From: Terasakiispira papahanaumokuakeensis
GTDB taxonomy: Bacteria > Pseudomonadota > Gammaproteobacteria > Pseudomonadales > Halomonadaceae
DNA length: 64,000 nucleotides
Direction of reading: 5' to 3'
NCBI RefSeq assembly: GCF_001709345.1
Contig: NZ_MDTQ01000001.1
Coordinates: forward strand, 2,080,584 to 2,144,583
Position 1 is the stretch's first letter, and each line of letters starts with the position of its first letter. Shown here piece after piece: positions 29,952 through 39,083 of this stretch. Made by a program: the position numbers and the translations under genes. The notes below the pieces were generated by a model. That model searched no databases. It saw only the letters and a program-made list of their open reading frames with translations, and was not told where the DNA came from.

Positions 29952-30347
29952 ATGGCATCTTTTATCATTAATGTAATGGGGGCACCCTATACGAGCCAAG
30001 CCCCACACTCTGCACTACGCTTCGCTCGAGCCGCCCTAGCCCAGGGCCATACGATCGTACGCGTTTTTTTCTACGCCGATGGTGTTCACACTGGCTCAGC
30101 CCTAGCCTGCCCACCTCAAGATGAGCCCCATATTCCCCAACAATGGCAAACACTGGCTGAATCAGAACATATCGAGCTTGTAATCTGTGTTGCAGCAGCA
30201 CTGCGTCGCGGAATCATTAATGAAAGTGAAGCCAAAAGATACGGCCTGACGCAATATAATTTACGTTCAGGATTTTCTCTAAGCGGCTTGGGACAATGGG
30301 CGGAAGGTATACAAGTCGCCGACCGAACGATCACCTTTCAAGCGTAA
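29952..30347 (+). CDS. tusD: sulfurtransferase TusD
   Basis: 131 aa DsrE-like subunit of the TusBCD hexamer, which takes sulfur from TusA and passes it to TusE for 2-thiolation of U34 in Glu, Gln and Lys tRNAs. The active Cys is in ELVICVAAALRRGI, aligning with E. coli Cys78. Start at 29952 (MASFIINVMGAPY), as in the family. The longer frame reads through the terminator. First gene of tusDCBE. Confidence 0.92.
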   Translation: MASFIINVMGAPYTSQAPHSALRFARAALAQGHTIVRVFFYADGVHTGSALACPPQDEPHIPQQWQTLAESEHIELVICVAAALRRGIINESEAKRYGLTQYNLRSGFSLSGLGQWAEGIQVADRTITFQA

Positions 30348-30452
30348 GTGATCGATCTGAATCGCCAGACCCAGGCACCATCCCGATATGATGAATGCCC
30401 GCAGGTTACGAAAGACACACTTATTTAACTGCTAACGGCTATAACGACGACT

Positions 30453-30827
30453 ATGACGGCTTCAAAGAATCACTTCGATGTGCTGATGATTATGCAGCAC
30501 CCGCCTTTAGCCAACAGCATGCCCCGCGAAGGCCTCGATATGGCCCTTGTCGCAGCCACTTTCGGACAGCAAGTGGCCTTATTGTTCGCAGGGGAAGGCA
30601 TCTTCCAGCTTCTGCCAGGACAAGCCCCCGAGCAACTGGCATTAAAAGGAACGCATCGTATGCTAGAAGCGCTTCCTCTTTATGATATTGAAAGTGTCTT
30701 TGTTTCTGAACCAGACTTAAGTAACTACCGGTTAGACGCTCAGCAATTACTGCTATCGCCCCAGCCCAAAAGTGCTCTTGAAATACAACATCTGATTGCA
30801 TCGAGTCGAACAGTCTTCAGCTTCTAA
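30453..30827 (+). CDS. tusC: TusC subunit of the TusBCD complex
   Basis: 124 aa DsrF-like protein. Family motifs are PREGLDMALVAATF, GEGIFQLLPGQ and LYDIESVFV. It is a structural partner of TusD and TusB. A 105-base gap precedes it, larger than usual for this operon, and no strong ribosome binding site is visible before the ATG. Confidence 0.9.
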   Translation: MTASKNHFDVLMIMQHPPLANSMPREGLDMALVAATFGQQVALLFAGEGIFQLLPGQAPEQLALKGTHRMLEALPLYDIESVFVSEPDLSNYRLDAQQLLLSPQPKSALEIQHLIASSRTVFSF

Positions 30828-30880
30828 TATATCCGAATATTCCAATAACAGATCAAGCGCTAACCCCAAAAGAGAATCTA

Positions 30881-31168
30881 ATGACCACGCTCCATCAAAT
30901 CCACCGCGCAGATCGCCTGAATCAGAATATCGTTCAATGGTGGCAAGCCGATGATACGTTATTGCTGATTGAGGGCGCTGTGGTCGCATTGACGCATGCT
31001 CAATGGCGCCACGGTCTACCTGAGGGCATTCGAGTCGCCGCCCTTAAAGATGACATCATCGCTCGAGGCCTACCGCTCGACAACCTACCCCAGGACGTCA
31101 CTTTGCTCAGCGACCAAGATTGGGTTGCATTGACCATACAACATGATCGCGTTCTCAGCTGGAGTTGA
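30881..31168 (+). CDS. tusB: TusB subunit of the TusBCD complex
   Basis: 95 aa DsrH-like protein starting MTTLHQIHRA, with LLIEGAVVAL and the C-terminal VALTIQHDRVLSWS typical of TusB. Its stop codon is 3 bases before the tusE ATG. Confidence 0.9.
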   Translation: MTTLHQIHRADRLNQNIVQWWQADDTLLLIEGAVVALTHAQWRHGLPEGIRVAALKDDIIARGLPLDNLPQDVTLLSDQDWVALTIQHDRVLSWS

Positions 31169-31171
31169 TTG

Positions 31172-31495
31172 ATGACCACACAGCCGACACCTCATCTCGA
31201 CCCCGAAGGCCACCTCCTTCACCTCGAAGACTGGTCACCCGAAGTGGCCCAATGGCTTGCATCCGAGAGTGGGATTACCCTCACACAAGCCCATTGGGAA
31301 ATCATTCAAACGCTACGGGACTTTTATCAACGTTATGATATGGCACCCGCTATGCGACCTTTGACCAAAGCGATCAAAGCACAACATGGCCCAGACAAGG
31401 CTCGCAGCATTTATCTAATGCAGCTATTTGGCGAAAGTCCCGCACGAATGGCAGCTAAAATTGCCGGCCTTCCCAAACCGGATAATTGCTTATAA
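31172..31495 (+). CDS. tusE: TusE/DsrC-family sulfur carrier
   Basis: 107 aa. Contains HWEIIQTLRDFYQRYDMAPAMRPLTK and ends PKPDNCL, where the penultimate Cys is the persulfide carrier that delivers sulfur to MnmA. Only this Cys of the DsrC pair is present, which marks it as TusE rather than a sulfite-reductase DsrC. ATG at 31172; a TTG just before it is in frame but redundant. Confidence 0.92.
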   Translation: MTTQPTPHLDPEGHLLHLEDWSPEVAQWLASESGITLTQAHWEIIQTLRDFYQRYDMAPAMRPLTKAIKAQHGPDKARSIYLMQLFGESPARMAAKIAGLPKPDNCL

Positions 31496-31647
31496 CGGCT
31501 CAACATCCAGAGTAAAAAACCACCACGCCTCAATATGAAATCGCCAAGATTTCAGTTCATTGAACTTTATCCGCTTCATCAGTCCAATGAGGTTATGCAA
31601 GCGCCAAGCGCTTGAAGCAAACACCATGGTTAAAATCAGGAGTGATG

Positions 31648-32663
31648 ATGACCACACAAAGACAGCGCATCGTACTGGCCCAAAGACCACAAGGCACACA
31701 GGCCCAGAGCATTTCCGCCTGGAAACTCAAGACATTCCCGCATTATCGCCGGGGCAGATTAGAGTCAAAAACCAGTTCCTCTCGCTTGATCCTTATATGA
31801 GAGGGCGCATGAGCGATGCCCCCTCTTACGCCGCACCGGTTGAAATCGGCGAAGTCATGGTGGGCGGCACTGTCGGCCTTGTTGAGGAAAGCCAATCGAG
31901 CCACTTTAAAGCAGGCGATCAAGTGGTCACTTTTGGCGGCTGGCAAAGTCACAGCGTGGTACCAGAACAGATGGCGCAACGCCTTCCCCCGGCGTTAACA
32001 CAACCGTCCCTGGCCCTCAGTTCCCTGGGTATGCCCGGCTTTACCGCTTATATGGGGCTGACCGATATCGGTCAGCCCCAACCAGGAGAAACCATCGTCG
32101 TCGCCGCAGCCAGTGGCCCCGTCGGATCAGTAGTCGGTCAAGTTGCCAAACTTAAAGGCTGTCGGGTCGTCGGCATTGCAGGTGGTGAGGCTAAATGTCG
32201 ATATGTTCAAGATGTGCTAGGTTTTGACGCCTGTCTTGACCACAAAATGCCAGACCTAGCAGGACGCTTATCACGCCATTGCCCTGATGGTATTGATATT
32301 TACTTTGAAAATGTCGGCGGTCGAGTGTTCGATGCGGTGTTGCCATTATTGAATCCCAAAGCACGTATTCCACTCTGCGGCTTAGTGTCACAATATAATC
32401 AATCGGCACTCCCAAAAGGCCCAGACCGTATGGGCCAATTAATGGGGCAACTTCTAGTGAAACGGGTAAAAGTACAAGGCTTTATCATTTTCGATGATTA
32501 TGGCCACCGCTATGGCGAATTTCTGGACAAAATGCTGCCCTGGGTACAAGAAGGTCGAATCCAAATGCGTGAAGATCATGTACAAGGGCTCGCCCAAGCC
32601 CCCGAAGCCTTCATCGGCATGCTCTCAGGACAAAATTTTGGCAAATTAATCGTCGATCTATAA
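31648..32663 (+). pseudogene. frameshifted NADP-dependent oxidoreductase (CurA/YncB-type MDR)
   Basis: Intact relatives are medium-chain reductases of about 345 aa. Here AGGAG (31638-31642) and ATG at 31648 start MTTQRQRIVLAQRPQGTQ in one frame, while the rest (PEHFRLETQDIPALSPGQIRV…NFGKLIVDL) continues in another. One extra C in the C-run at 31703-31705 would restore TQAPEHFRLE, as in the family. The remainder is intact: LSLDPYMRGRMSD, cofactor loop AASGPVGSVVGQ and GFIIFDDYGHRYGEF. A non-native N-terminus starting at 31626 in the second frame is possible, but lacks the ribosome binding site. A sequencing error is also possible. Confidence 0.75.
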
Positions 32664-32736
32664 ATCCTGGCGCAAATGCAGGGCTCAACCTGCTTTGAGA
32701 TCAAGAAGCGTAAAAGAAGTATTGAGTAAAATCATG

Positions 32737-32765
32737 GCGTCCTCTGCGTATAATCCAGAGGACGC
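32737..32765 (+). promoter_or_regulatory. inverted repeat enclosing a TATAAT before the DAHP synthase gene
   Basis: A perfect 10-bp inverted repeat (32737-32746 with 32756-32765) brackets 9 bases that contain TATAAT (32749-32754), about 70 bases ahead of the gene. It could be an operator over the -10, or an RNA hairpin ending the upstream transcript (followed by ATTGATTTT). It does not resemble the TyrR box TGTAAA-N6-TTTACA. No -35 at normal spacing is seen. Confidence 0.5.
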
Positions 32766-32836
32766 ATTGATTTTGCGTGAATTTCTTGTCCTAATGGAAG
32801 TACCTGAAAGATTTGGATCAACGCACAGGACTCCCC

Positions 32837-33943
32837 ATGACAGATAACAAGCTGGTCGATAATCTCAACGTCATTTCACAAGACCTGCTGATTACCCCTG
32901 ACCGCCTTAAAGACAAGATTCCTCTCACCGCCAACGCTCAGCAATCAGTGATGGAAGGCCGCCAAACGATTCAACGGATTTTGGATCGGGAAGACCCTCG
33001 CTTGTTTGTTGTCATTGGCCCTTGTTCTATCCACGATGCCAAAGCCGCCAAAGACTATGCGGAACGCCTCAAGGCATTGGCAGAAGAAGTCAAAGATACG
33101 CTATACATTGTCATGCGGGTCTATTTTGAGAAACCCCGTACAACGGTCGGCTGGAAAGGCTTAATCAACGACCCTTATTTGGATGACTCCTTTGAAATTG
33201 AAGAAGGTCTCCAAATCGGCCGACAGCTCTTGGTTGATCTCGCCGATATGGGGCTACCGCTGGCAACTGAAGCATTAGACCCGATTTCTCCACAGTATAT
33301 GCAAGACTGTATTGCTTGGTCTGCCATTGGCGCCCGCACCACAGAGTCCCAGACTCACCGTGAAATGGCCAGTGGTTTGTCATGCCCAGTAGGCTTTAAA
33401 AACGGTACCGATGGCAGCCTGGATGTAGCAATCAACGCGCTCCAATCGGTCGCCCACTCGCATAACTTCCTAGGGATCAATAATGAGGGGCAGGTGGCGA
33501 TTATCCGCACCAAAGGCAATGCTTACGGCCATGTTGTATTACGGGGAGGCAATGGCAAGCCCAACTATGACTCGGTGAGCGTGGCCCTGTGCGAAAAAGA
33601 CCTTCACAAAGCCAACACCTGCAATAACATCATGATTGACTGCAGCCATGCGAACTCAAACAAAGACCCAGGCCTACAGCCACTTGTCCTCGACAATATT
33701 ACCCACCAAATTAACGAGGGCAACCTCTCCATAGTGGGAATGATGATCGAATCCAATATCGGCTGGGGTAACCAGAAAGTACCCGAAGATAAAAGTCAGC
33801 TCAAATATGGCGTCTCGATCACAGATGCCTGTATTGATTGGCCCACGACAGAAGAAAGCCTGAGAAAAATGGCCAACAGTCTCCGTGACAAGCTGCCTGA
33901 GCGGATGAACCAAGCCAAACAAACCTGTTTACCAAAAGCGTAA
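32837..33943 (+). CDS. 3-deoxy-7-phosphoheptulonate (DAHP) synthase, class I
   Basis: 368 aa. Condenses PEP and erythrose 4-phosphate, the first step of aromatic amino acid synthesis. Signature residues are in VVIGPCSIHDAKAAKDYA, MRVYFEKPRTTVGWKGLI, GARTTESQTHREMASGLS, PVGFKNGTDG and IDCSHANSNKDP (metal ligand). It is an AroF/AroG/AroH-type enzyme. I cannot tell which amino acid inhibits it. AGGA precedes the ATG by 6 nt. Confidence 0.93.
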   Translation: MTDNKLVDNLNVISQDLLITPDRLKDKIPLTANAQQSVMEGRQTIQRILDREDPRLFVVIGPCSIHDAKAAKDYAERLKALAEEVKDTLYIVMRVYFEKPRTTVGWKGLINDPYLDDSFEIEEGLQIGRQLLVDLADMGLPLATEALDPISPQYMQDCIAWSAIGARTTESQTHREMASGLSCPVGFKNGTDGSLDVAINALQSVAHSHNFLGINNEGQVAIIRTKGNAYGHVVLRGGNGKPNYDSVSVALCEKDLHKANTCNNIMIDCSHANSNKDPGLQPLVLDNITHQINEGNLSIVGMMIESNIGWGNQKVPEDKSQLKYGVSITDACIDWPTTEESLRKMANSLRDKLPERMNQAKQTCLPKA

Positions 33944-33979
33944 TCGCACTGATCATTCAATCCATATTGTATGAATTGA

Positions 33980-34031
33980 ATTTGAGCCACCCCATGTCGC
34001 GTTAGGTGATGCGCCGTGAGGCGGCTCAAAT
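33980..34031. terminator. long-loop inverted repeat between convergent genes
   Basis: A 9-bp perfect repeat ATTTGAGCC (33980-33988) with GGCTCAAAT (34023-34031) encloses a 34-base loop that can itself fold. It lies between the DAHP synthase and ghrA genes and is probably a bidirectional terminator. Confidence 0.4.
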
Positions 34032-34100
34032 ATTATCGTAATCCTTTAACTTATGAAGAAAAGGCTCTATTGAACAAGAACAAGAAACGAATCCGCCTGA

Positions 34101-35024
34101 TTAATAGCCCCGATCACGATCTACCACCCCATCCATAGGCCTCCCCTGAAGCGTTCGCTGAATATTCGCAGCAACCTGCCGTACGGCTGGCTCAATCAAA
34201 GTCGCCGCAGCAATATGAGGCGTTACAACAACACGGGGATGGTGCCAAAATGCATGTGTCTCCGGTAAAGGTTCTTCATGGAACACATCCAGTACTGCAC
34301 CACGCAGGTGCCCACTATCCAGTAGCGCTAATAGCGCCTCATCTTCAATCTGGGCACCTCGTGCGACATTGATTACCACAGCCCCTTGCGGTAATTGAGC
34401 TAAAGTCTGAGCATTCAATACACCTCGCGTTGATGGCGTATCCGGCAGCAAGCTGACGAGCACATCAGAACGCGCTAACAACTGCTCAAGCCCCTGATCA
34501 CCACTGAACACCTCAATACCCTCAAGGGTGACGGGCTGTCGTTTCCAACCCGCGACATCATAATCCATCTTGGCTAAACGATGCGCGACCGATTGACCTA
34601 AAGCGCCTAACCCCAAAATACCCACACGAACTTGCTCTGCCTCTCGTGCATCATGCTCCATCCATTGCGCTAATACTTGTTGCTGAGCATAACGATCAAA
34701 ATCACGCTGGAACCGCAAAATAGCCCATACAATATACTCAAACATCTGCCGAGCCATTCCGGCATCTTGCAATCGAACCAAGGGCACCTCGGCGGCAAGA
34801 TCATCACGATTCAAGAAAGCATCAACACCTGCCCCAAGCGCAAAAACAGCCTCAAGATGAGGAAACTGATTAAACAAACAAGACTCAGGCTGCCAAGCCG
34901 CCACCCATCGGATCTGCTCAGGTTCAAAGTCGTCACCAGGCCCAACGATGCGTATTTCCGGCAATGCCGATCGAAAAGCCTCGATCCATTGATGACTCTG
35001 TGCGTGCGCGTGCAAATACAGCAT
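34101..35024 (-). CDS. ghrA: glyoxylate/hydroxypyruvate reductase A
   Basis: 307 aa D-2-hydroxyacid dehydrogenase. NAD(P)-binding motif GILGLGALGQSVA, catalytic Arg in INVARGAQIED, Glu in VLDVFHEEPLP and His in VTPHIAAAT. The GhrA subfamily is indicated by the short substrate domain beginning LHAHAQSHQWIEAF and the GAGVDAFL loop. AAGGAGCC precedes the ATG. It reduces glyoxylate and hydroxypyruvate with NADPH. Confidence 0.9.
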   Translation of the reverse strand: MLYLHAHAQSHQWIEAFRSALPEIRIVGPGDDFEPEQIRWVAAWQPESCLFNQFPHLEAVFALGAGVDAFLNRDDLAAEVPLVRLQDAGMARQMFEYIVWAILRFQRDFDRYAQQQVLAQWMEHDAREAEQVRVGILGLGALGQSVAHRLAKMDYDVAGWKRQPVTLEGIEVFSGDQGLEQLLARSDVLVSLLPDTPSTRGVLNAQTLAQLPQGAVVINVARGAQIEDEALLALLDSGHLRGAVLDVFHEEPLPETHAFWHHPRVVVTPHIAAATLIEPAVRQVAANIQRTLQGRPMDGVVDRDRGY

Positions 35025-35140
35025 GAAAGGCTCCTTGAATAATCTCTAGGTTCGGCAGGGCTAACTGCCTTACGACCCCAAGAGAGGCATAAAGTGAGTC
35101 AACTTGTCAAACTAGCAGCTTTTATGCATAATGATAAGTT

Positions 35141-35248
35141 ATGAATAACAGAAAATATGATAATTACCCAAAATTAAACTCATCACTGGTTTTTCACATT
35201 GCCTTTGCCGGTTTAGCACTGGCGGTCATCGCCATTGGGCTTAACTAA
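35141..35248 (+). CDS. possible 35-residue single-helix membrane protein
   Basis: A 35-codon frame encodes a short polar head (MNNRKYDNYPKLNSS) and one clean membrane segment (LVFHIAFAGLALAVIAIGLN). The pattern loosely recalls YnhF-type small membrane proteins, but the likeness is weak and no good ribosome binding site is seen. It lies alone between two minus-strand genes. Confidence 0.35.
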   Translation: MNNRKYDNYPKLNSSLVFHIAFAGLALAVIAIGLN

Positions 35249-35299
35249 CGCAATGCCCCCATGCCCCTCACGGGTCGACCCTCACCCTCTAAAAGTGCA

Positions 35300-35974
35300 T
35301 TAGTCACCCAACAATGAAAGCGGCCCAACACGCGCAACCACCCGTTGCCAAGCCGGGTCAGCCTCGACTTTTTGCAGAAAGGCCCTAATTGAGGGGGCAT
35401 TTGATCGGGAATCACGAGCGGCCATCGCTTGCACAGCAAAACTCATTTGAATGTCTGCCGGTGTTGGCCATTGGGCCGCAAATTGTCCATCAAAACGTGC
35501 TAAATGGGATTCAATGAACTCTCCATGGCGTTGGATCTGAGGCTGTAAAAACTGCTGTTGAACGCCTTGGCAAATACCTTTGGCAATAGGCTTGAGCCAC
35601 CAGGGCATTTTTTTTGGAACGGTTCGAAAAACGAGTGTCATCACGAGTAAAGGCATTAAAGAGCCCTCAGCATAGTGCAACCAGTAGCGCTGATTCAGCC
35701 ACTCATGACTGCCGACTGTGGGCTCAACCCACCGATGCTCGCCATAACGTGCCATAACATAGTCGACAATCGCCCCGCTCTCAGCAATCACCAAATCCCC
35801 ATCTTCCAAAACTGGCGACTTGCCTAAGGGGTGAACCTGCCGTAGGGATTCTGGCGCCAGCATTGTCTTGGCATCACGCGGATAAGTGACGACCTCATAC
35901 TCTAACTCCAGCCACTCGAGTAACCACAACACACGATGTGAACGTGACTGTTCCAGATGATGTACTTTCAACAT
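35300..35974 (-). CDS. glutathione S-transferase family protein
   Basis: 224 aa. The thioredoxin-like N-terminal domain has HHLEQSRSHRVLWLLEWLELEYE, HPLGKSPVLEDGDLVIAESGAIVDY (the glutathione-binding cis-Pro and Glu-Ser). The C-terminal half is the all-helical GST domain (MQAMAARDS-like VQAMAARDSRSNAPSIRAFLQKVEADPAWQR). Substrate unknown. Confidence 0.88.
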   Translation of the reverse strand: MLKVHHLEQSRSHRVLWLLEWLELEYEVVTYPRDAKTMLAPESLRQVHPLGKSPVLEDGDLVIAESGAIVDYVMARYGEHRWVEPTVGSHEWLNQRYWLHYAEGSLMPLLVMTLVFRTVPKKMPWWLKPIAKGICQGVQQQFLQPQIQRHGEFIESHLARFDGQFAAQWPTPADIQMSFAVQAMAARDSRSNAPSIRAFLQKVEADPAWQRVVARVGPLSLLGD

Positions 35975-36238
35975 ATAAGGTGTCCTGTCGTTTCGTTGGG
36001 CCTAAGCCAGATGGAGGTGCCAACACTGTACTGGCGCCACAGCTCATGACGCCACCCTTAAGTCGATCAAGCAAGCACTAACAAGTAAGCACTCACTTGC
36101 GATGACCAATCTTGTGATACCCAATCTGATGGTACCAGAGCAGAATTCAGCCCTTTCATCAAAATCAGTGGCGGTCTCCAGCTTAGCGTTAATCCGGATT
36201 AAACGCCTATCCTAATCAAGTGATGCGCTTTTACGCTT

Positions 36239-37513
36239 CTACCGGGTCTGCTGCACAAAATCGCTGATCACTTCGATCCATGACTCAAAAAAAGGCGTCC
36301 AAGTTAAACGACTGGTCGGGGGGCCCGACTCTCCCGATTGCCAAGCACTGAACCATAATTGATCTTTAGAAAGCTGTAAGCATTGCTCTTGACTCATTCC
36401 ATGAGGCTCAATACACCGTGAAAGCGGGCCTTGCTGACCATAAAGAGGATTATCCTGGCTGAAGTTCAATGACATGTGAGAAATATTTAAAATATGTGAA
36501 TCCGGAAAATAACCAGCCCAAGCCCACATCTTCGTCTCATCCCACCAGTCAGGCAATACTGAACGCTGATCATAAAACATGATCCAGCGGCTGTTTTTCA
36601 TGTCAGCACTTCGCTTAAAGTAAGTGGCTAAAACGTCAACATTGATCACCGAGTCTGATTCGGCCGTAAGCATCAGTACCGGGAAAGGCCAAGGCCCTTG
36701 AGAAGATAGTCGTGACTGAACCTGGTCAAGTACCACACCCACTTGTGCCGCCGCATTCATCGCAAGGGATTGGTACTTTACTGGGTTTAATTCTTCTTTT
36801 GTTTTAACAAAATCGACGAACCAAGCGGCCACAGGAGTTAACCACAAATAACGCTCAACAGCCCCCTTAAGAGCCCAGGCAGGCGCCACCGTGATAAGCC
36901 CTGAAACATCATCAGGATGCACCAAAGCCCATGACGTCACTAAAGCGCCGCCCGTAGAAAATCCGCCTAAATAAATAGGATGACCTGTGTCCTCGACCAG
37001 CTCACGAGCTTTTATCGAAACACTCCGCTGCCAATCTTTTGCATTAGCCTCAACCATATCGCCCGGCCGGGTACCATGTCCCTGAAGCAAAATAGTACGC
37101 ACCCAAAGACAATGTCTCTCAGGTAATGCACCAACCAGCTCACGGAACACATAAGGTGAGTCATTCAGGCCATGCACCCACAGCATGCCGCGAATCTCAC
37201 TTGGCCTACAAAATGCCGCAGGGCGCCGTTCAAACGGTAGGTTCCATTGCAATTGGGCCTCATGATCAAACCCAGCGACAGGAATACGATAGCGTCGCAA
37301 ATGCGCTTCAACATAAGACACATAATCATCAAAATTAAGATCAGGCTGAGGCGTCAGTTGGACAGGTGCGGGCCGATACCGAAAAGCGGGGTTCACGCTG
37401 GGAGAAGAAGCAGCAGGCAAAACGGAATGATCAGAAGATGAAGGGGTAAAAGAACGACAGGCCGACAAACCTAGACAGGAGATCACCACAGCAACCAGAA
37501 ACCAATAATGCAT
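36239..37513 (-). CDS. lipoprotein alpha/beta hydrolase
   Basis: About 424 aa. A lipoprotein signal peptide ends in LSAC with Cys19 as lipidation site; Arg at +2 suggests sorting to the outer membrane. The hydrolase fold shows the nucleophile elbow YLGGFSTGGALVTS, oxyanion region GMLWVHGLNDSPYVF, an acid near LTAESDSVINVD and a His in ILNISHMSLNF. GGAG lies before the ATG at 37513. The substrate is unknown. It resembles lysophospholipase/esterase-type enzymes. Confidence 0.8.
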   Translation of the reverse strand: MHYWFLVAVVISCLGLSACRSFTPSSSDHSVLPAASSPSVNPAFRYRPAPVQLTPQPDLNFDDYVSYVEAHLRRYRIPVAGFDHEAQLQWNLPFERRPAAFCRPSEIRGMLWVHGLNDSPYVFRELVGALPERHCLWVRTILLQGHGTRPGDMVEANAKDWQRSVSIKARELVEDTGHPIYLGGFSTGGALVTSWALVHPDDVSGLITVAPAWALKGAVERYLWLTPVAAWFVDFVKTKEELNPVKYQSLAMNAAAQVGVVLDQVQSRLSSQGPWPFPVLMLTAESDSVINVDVLATYFKRSADMKNSRWIMFYDQRSVLPDWWDETKMWAWAGYFPDSHILNISHMSLNFSQDNPLYGQQGPLSRCIEPHGMSQEQCLQLSKDQLWFSAWQSGESGPPTSRLTWTPFFESWIEVISDFVQQTR

Positions 37514-37598
37514 AAACGCTCCAGGCTCATCCTGAGTAGGCGCATAATTGAGATCAGGGCTCACACCTAACAATCACTCCGAACAGCAATCGCCATAT

Positions 37599-38183
37599 TC
37601 AATGAGAAGGCGGCGTTGAACCTGAAGAAGCTTGTTTCCATACCCGTTGCCATAATGTCATCCCGCCTCGGCATCCACCTTTCACGCCCCACCAAAGTAA
37701 TGCCCAAAAGCCCCATACCAAAACGGCAACAAGTAATGCCCATATCAAAGCATCGATCGTCAAGGGTAATGTCGGGGAATAAATCTCCAAAGTCCGTTTG
37801 GCGATATGCACATCCAGCGTTTTGATGAAGTGCCAAGAAGATAAAAACGTCGAGGGATCAGAGAGCCCATTCCAAGCCTGCTCCAAGTGCGCTTCTCGAT
37901 TCAGCTCTTGTTGCAAAAGCTGTCCCTGAGCGCGTAAGACCGGCATCTGACTGCGTTCTAATGAATCAATAAAACCTGAAAGCCCTTGCTCTGAGAATTG
38001 TTCAGTCAATTGCCGATAACTATTCAGCCAACGCCTAGATTCATCCAGATGACCACCAAGACGCTGTCGATAAGCCTCTAAAAAGCCCGGCCATTGCGCT
38101 CCGAGAACGGCACCTAAAACAACCAGAACACGATCAATAAACCCTGCTAGCATCAGGCCGACGGCGTTCCCCCATCGCATCAA
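37599..38183 (-). CDS. DUF2937-family membrane protein
   Basis: 194 aa. Hydrophobic N-terminal helix (LMLAGFIDRVLVVLGAVLGAQ), then the family motif WPGFLEAYRQRLGGHLDES, a helical periplasmic or cytoplasmic middle and a second helix (ALIWALLVAVLVWGFWALLWWGV). Role unknown. Its start overlaps the cheX stop by 4 bases (ATGA), so it is translationally coupled to a chemotaxis-type phosphatase. Confidence 0.78.
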   Translation of the reverse strand: MMRWGNAVGLMLAGFIDRVLVVLGAVLGAQWPGFLEAYRQRLGGHLDESRRWLNSYRQLTEQFSEQGLSGFIDSLERSQMPVLRAQGQLLQQELNREAHLEQAWNGLSDPSTFLSSWHFIKTLDVHIAKRTLEIYSPTLPLTIDALIWALLVAVLVWGFWALLWWGVKGGCRGGMTLWQRVWKQASSGSTPPSH

Positions 38184-38707
38184 ACTGGATCCTTAGGCTC
38201 CTCAACAGGGGCCACGTCATCAGGTAGCTTCTGAGGTGTATCTTCGCGAAAACAGATTTCGACAAAGAACTGTCCCGCTTCAGCTTGGAAAGGCAAAAGG
38301 ATCGTCGGTCCTCGGTTACTATGCTGGATACGATAGCCATTATTGCCAGATAGAATCACCGGTTGAGACAAATAAAAATTATATCCTCGCTCGGCCAACA
38401 GACGCTTAGCCCCGCCTGTCACCATATTGGTGATTTCACCAATTAAATCTTCAACCGTATCGTCGATCTCGGTCAACCGTTCGCCCAACATCCGAGACAC
38501 TAAATCCAATGCCACGGGTTTGGAAAATGAAATCGCAAGAGAGCCCGCAGTTTGCTCTCCCATCAAATCAATAAAGCCAGTCACCACACCACGTGCCACA
38601 TCATCCTGTTTGAGTGCGGCACGGCCTAACTGAGGCTGCATATTAGCCATAGTACGCAGTACATTGAGCACAGCATGCAGGAAGGGATTGACGAAGTCAG
38701 CACGCAT
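38180..38707 (-). CDS. CheX-family CheY phosphatase
   Basis: 175 aa. The CheX active-site motif ExxN is present as Glu91-Ile-Thr-Asn94 (DLIGEITNMVTGG). Family members dephosphorylate CheY-P or related response regulators. GGAATA precedes the ATG. No other chemotaxis core gene is next to it, so its target response regulator lies elsewhere. Confidence 0.85.
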   Translation of the reverse strand: MRADFVNPFLHAVLNVLRTMANMQPQLGRAALKQDDVARGVVTGFIDLMGEQTAGSLAISFSKPVALDLVSRMLGERLTEIDDTVEDLIGEITNMVTGGAKRLLAERGYNFYLSQPVILSGNNGYRIQHSNRGPTILLPFQAEAGQFFVEICFREDTPQKLPDDVAPVEEPKDPV

Positions 38708-39083
38708 TAGATATTCCTTATTTCATTGTGCACCGAGGTCATCTACAGGATAACCCATCAACACCAGTTTGTTTGCACTGCAATAGCGTATTTTCGTTAC
38801 AGCATTAACTCAATGCAGCCTGGAGATACACCATTTGACGCTCACCACTGAGGGCTGTCTCACAGACCTCACTCATACACCCGACTTATGAAAAACAATC
38901 AACAACATCAATAATACACCTTCGCATCCGAACCCCATTAGACTCCGAACCCAATTAAACATAGAAACACGCAACAGATATGAGTCAATATTAGACTACA
39001 ACAGGCATGACATCTCCCCAGAGCGACTGGATATCGTCTACCTTGCATGGGAGAGCCAAGAAGAACAAGTCCGGAGGACTATT
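38708..39083. other. gap before the acetoacetyl-CoA synthetase gene
   Basis: 376 bases with no gene supported. The only clear signal is the ribosome binding site GGAGG just before the synthetase gene. Confidence 0.4.

Noticed and set aside
31690-31712. Programmed -1 frameshift to explain the split oxidoreductase
   Set aside because: No X-XXY-YYZ slippery heptamer in the reading frame and no known frameshifting in this family.
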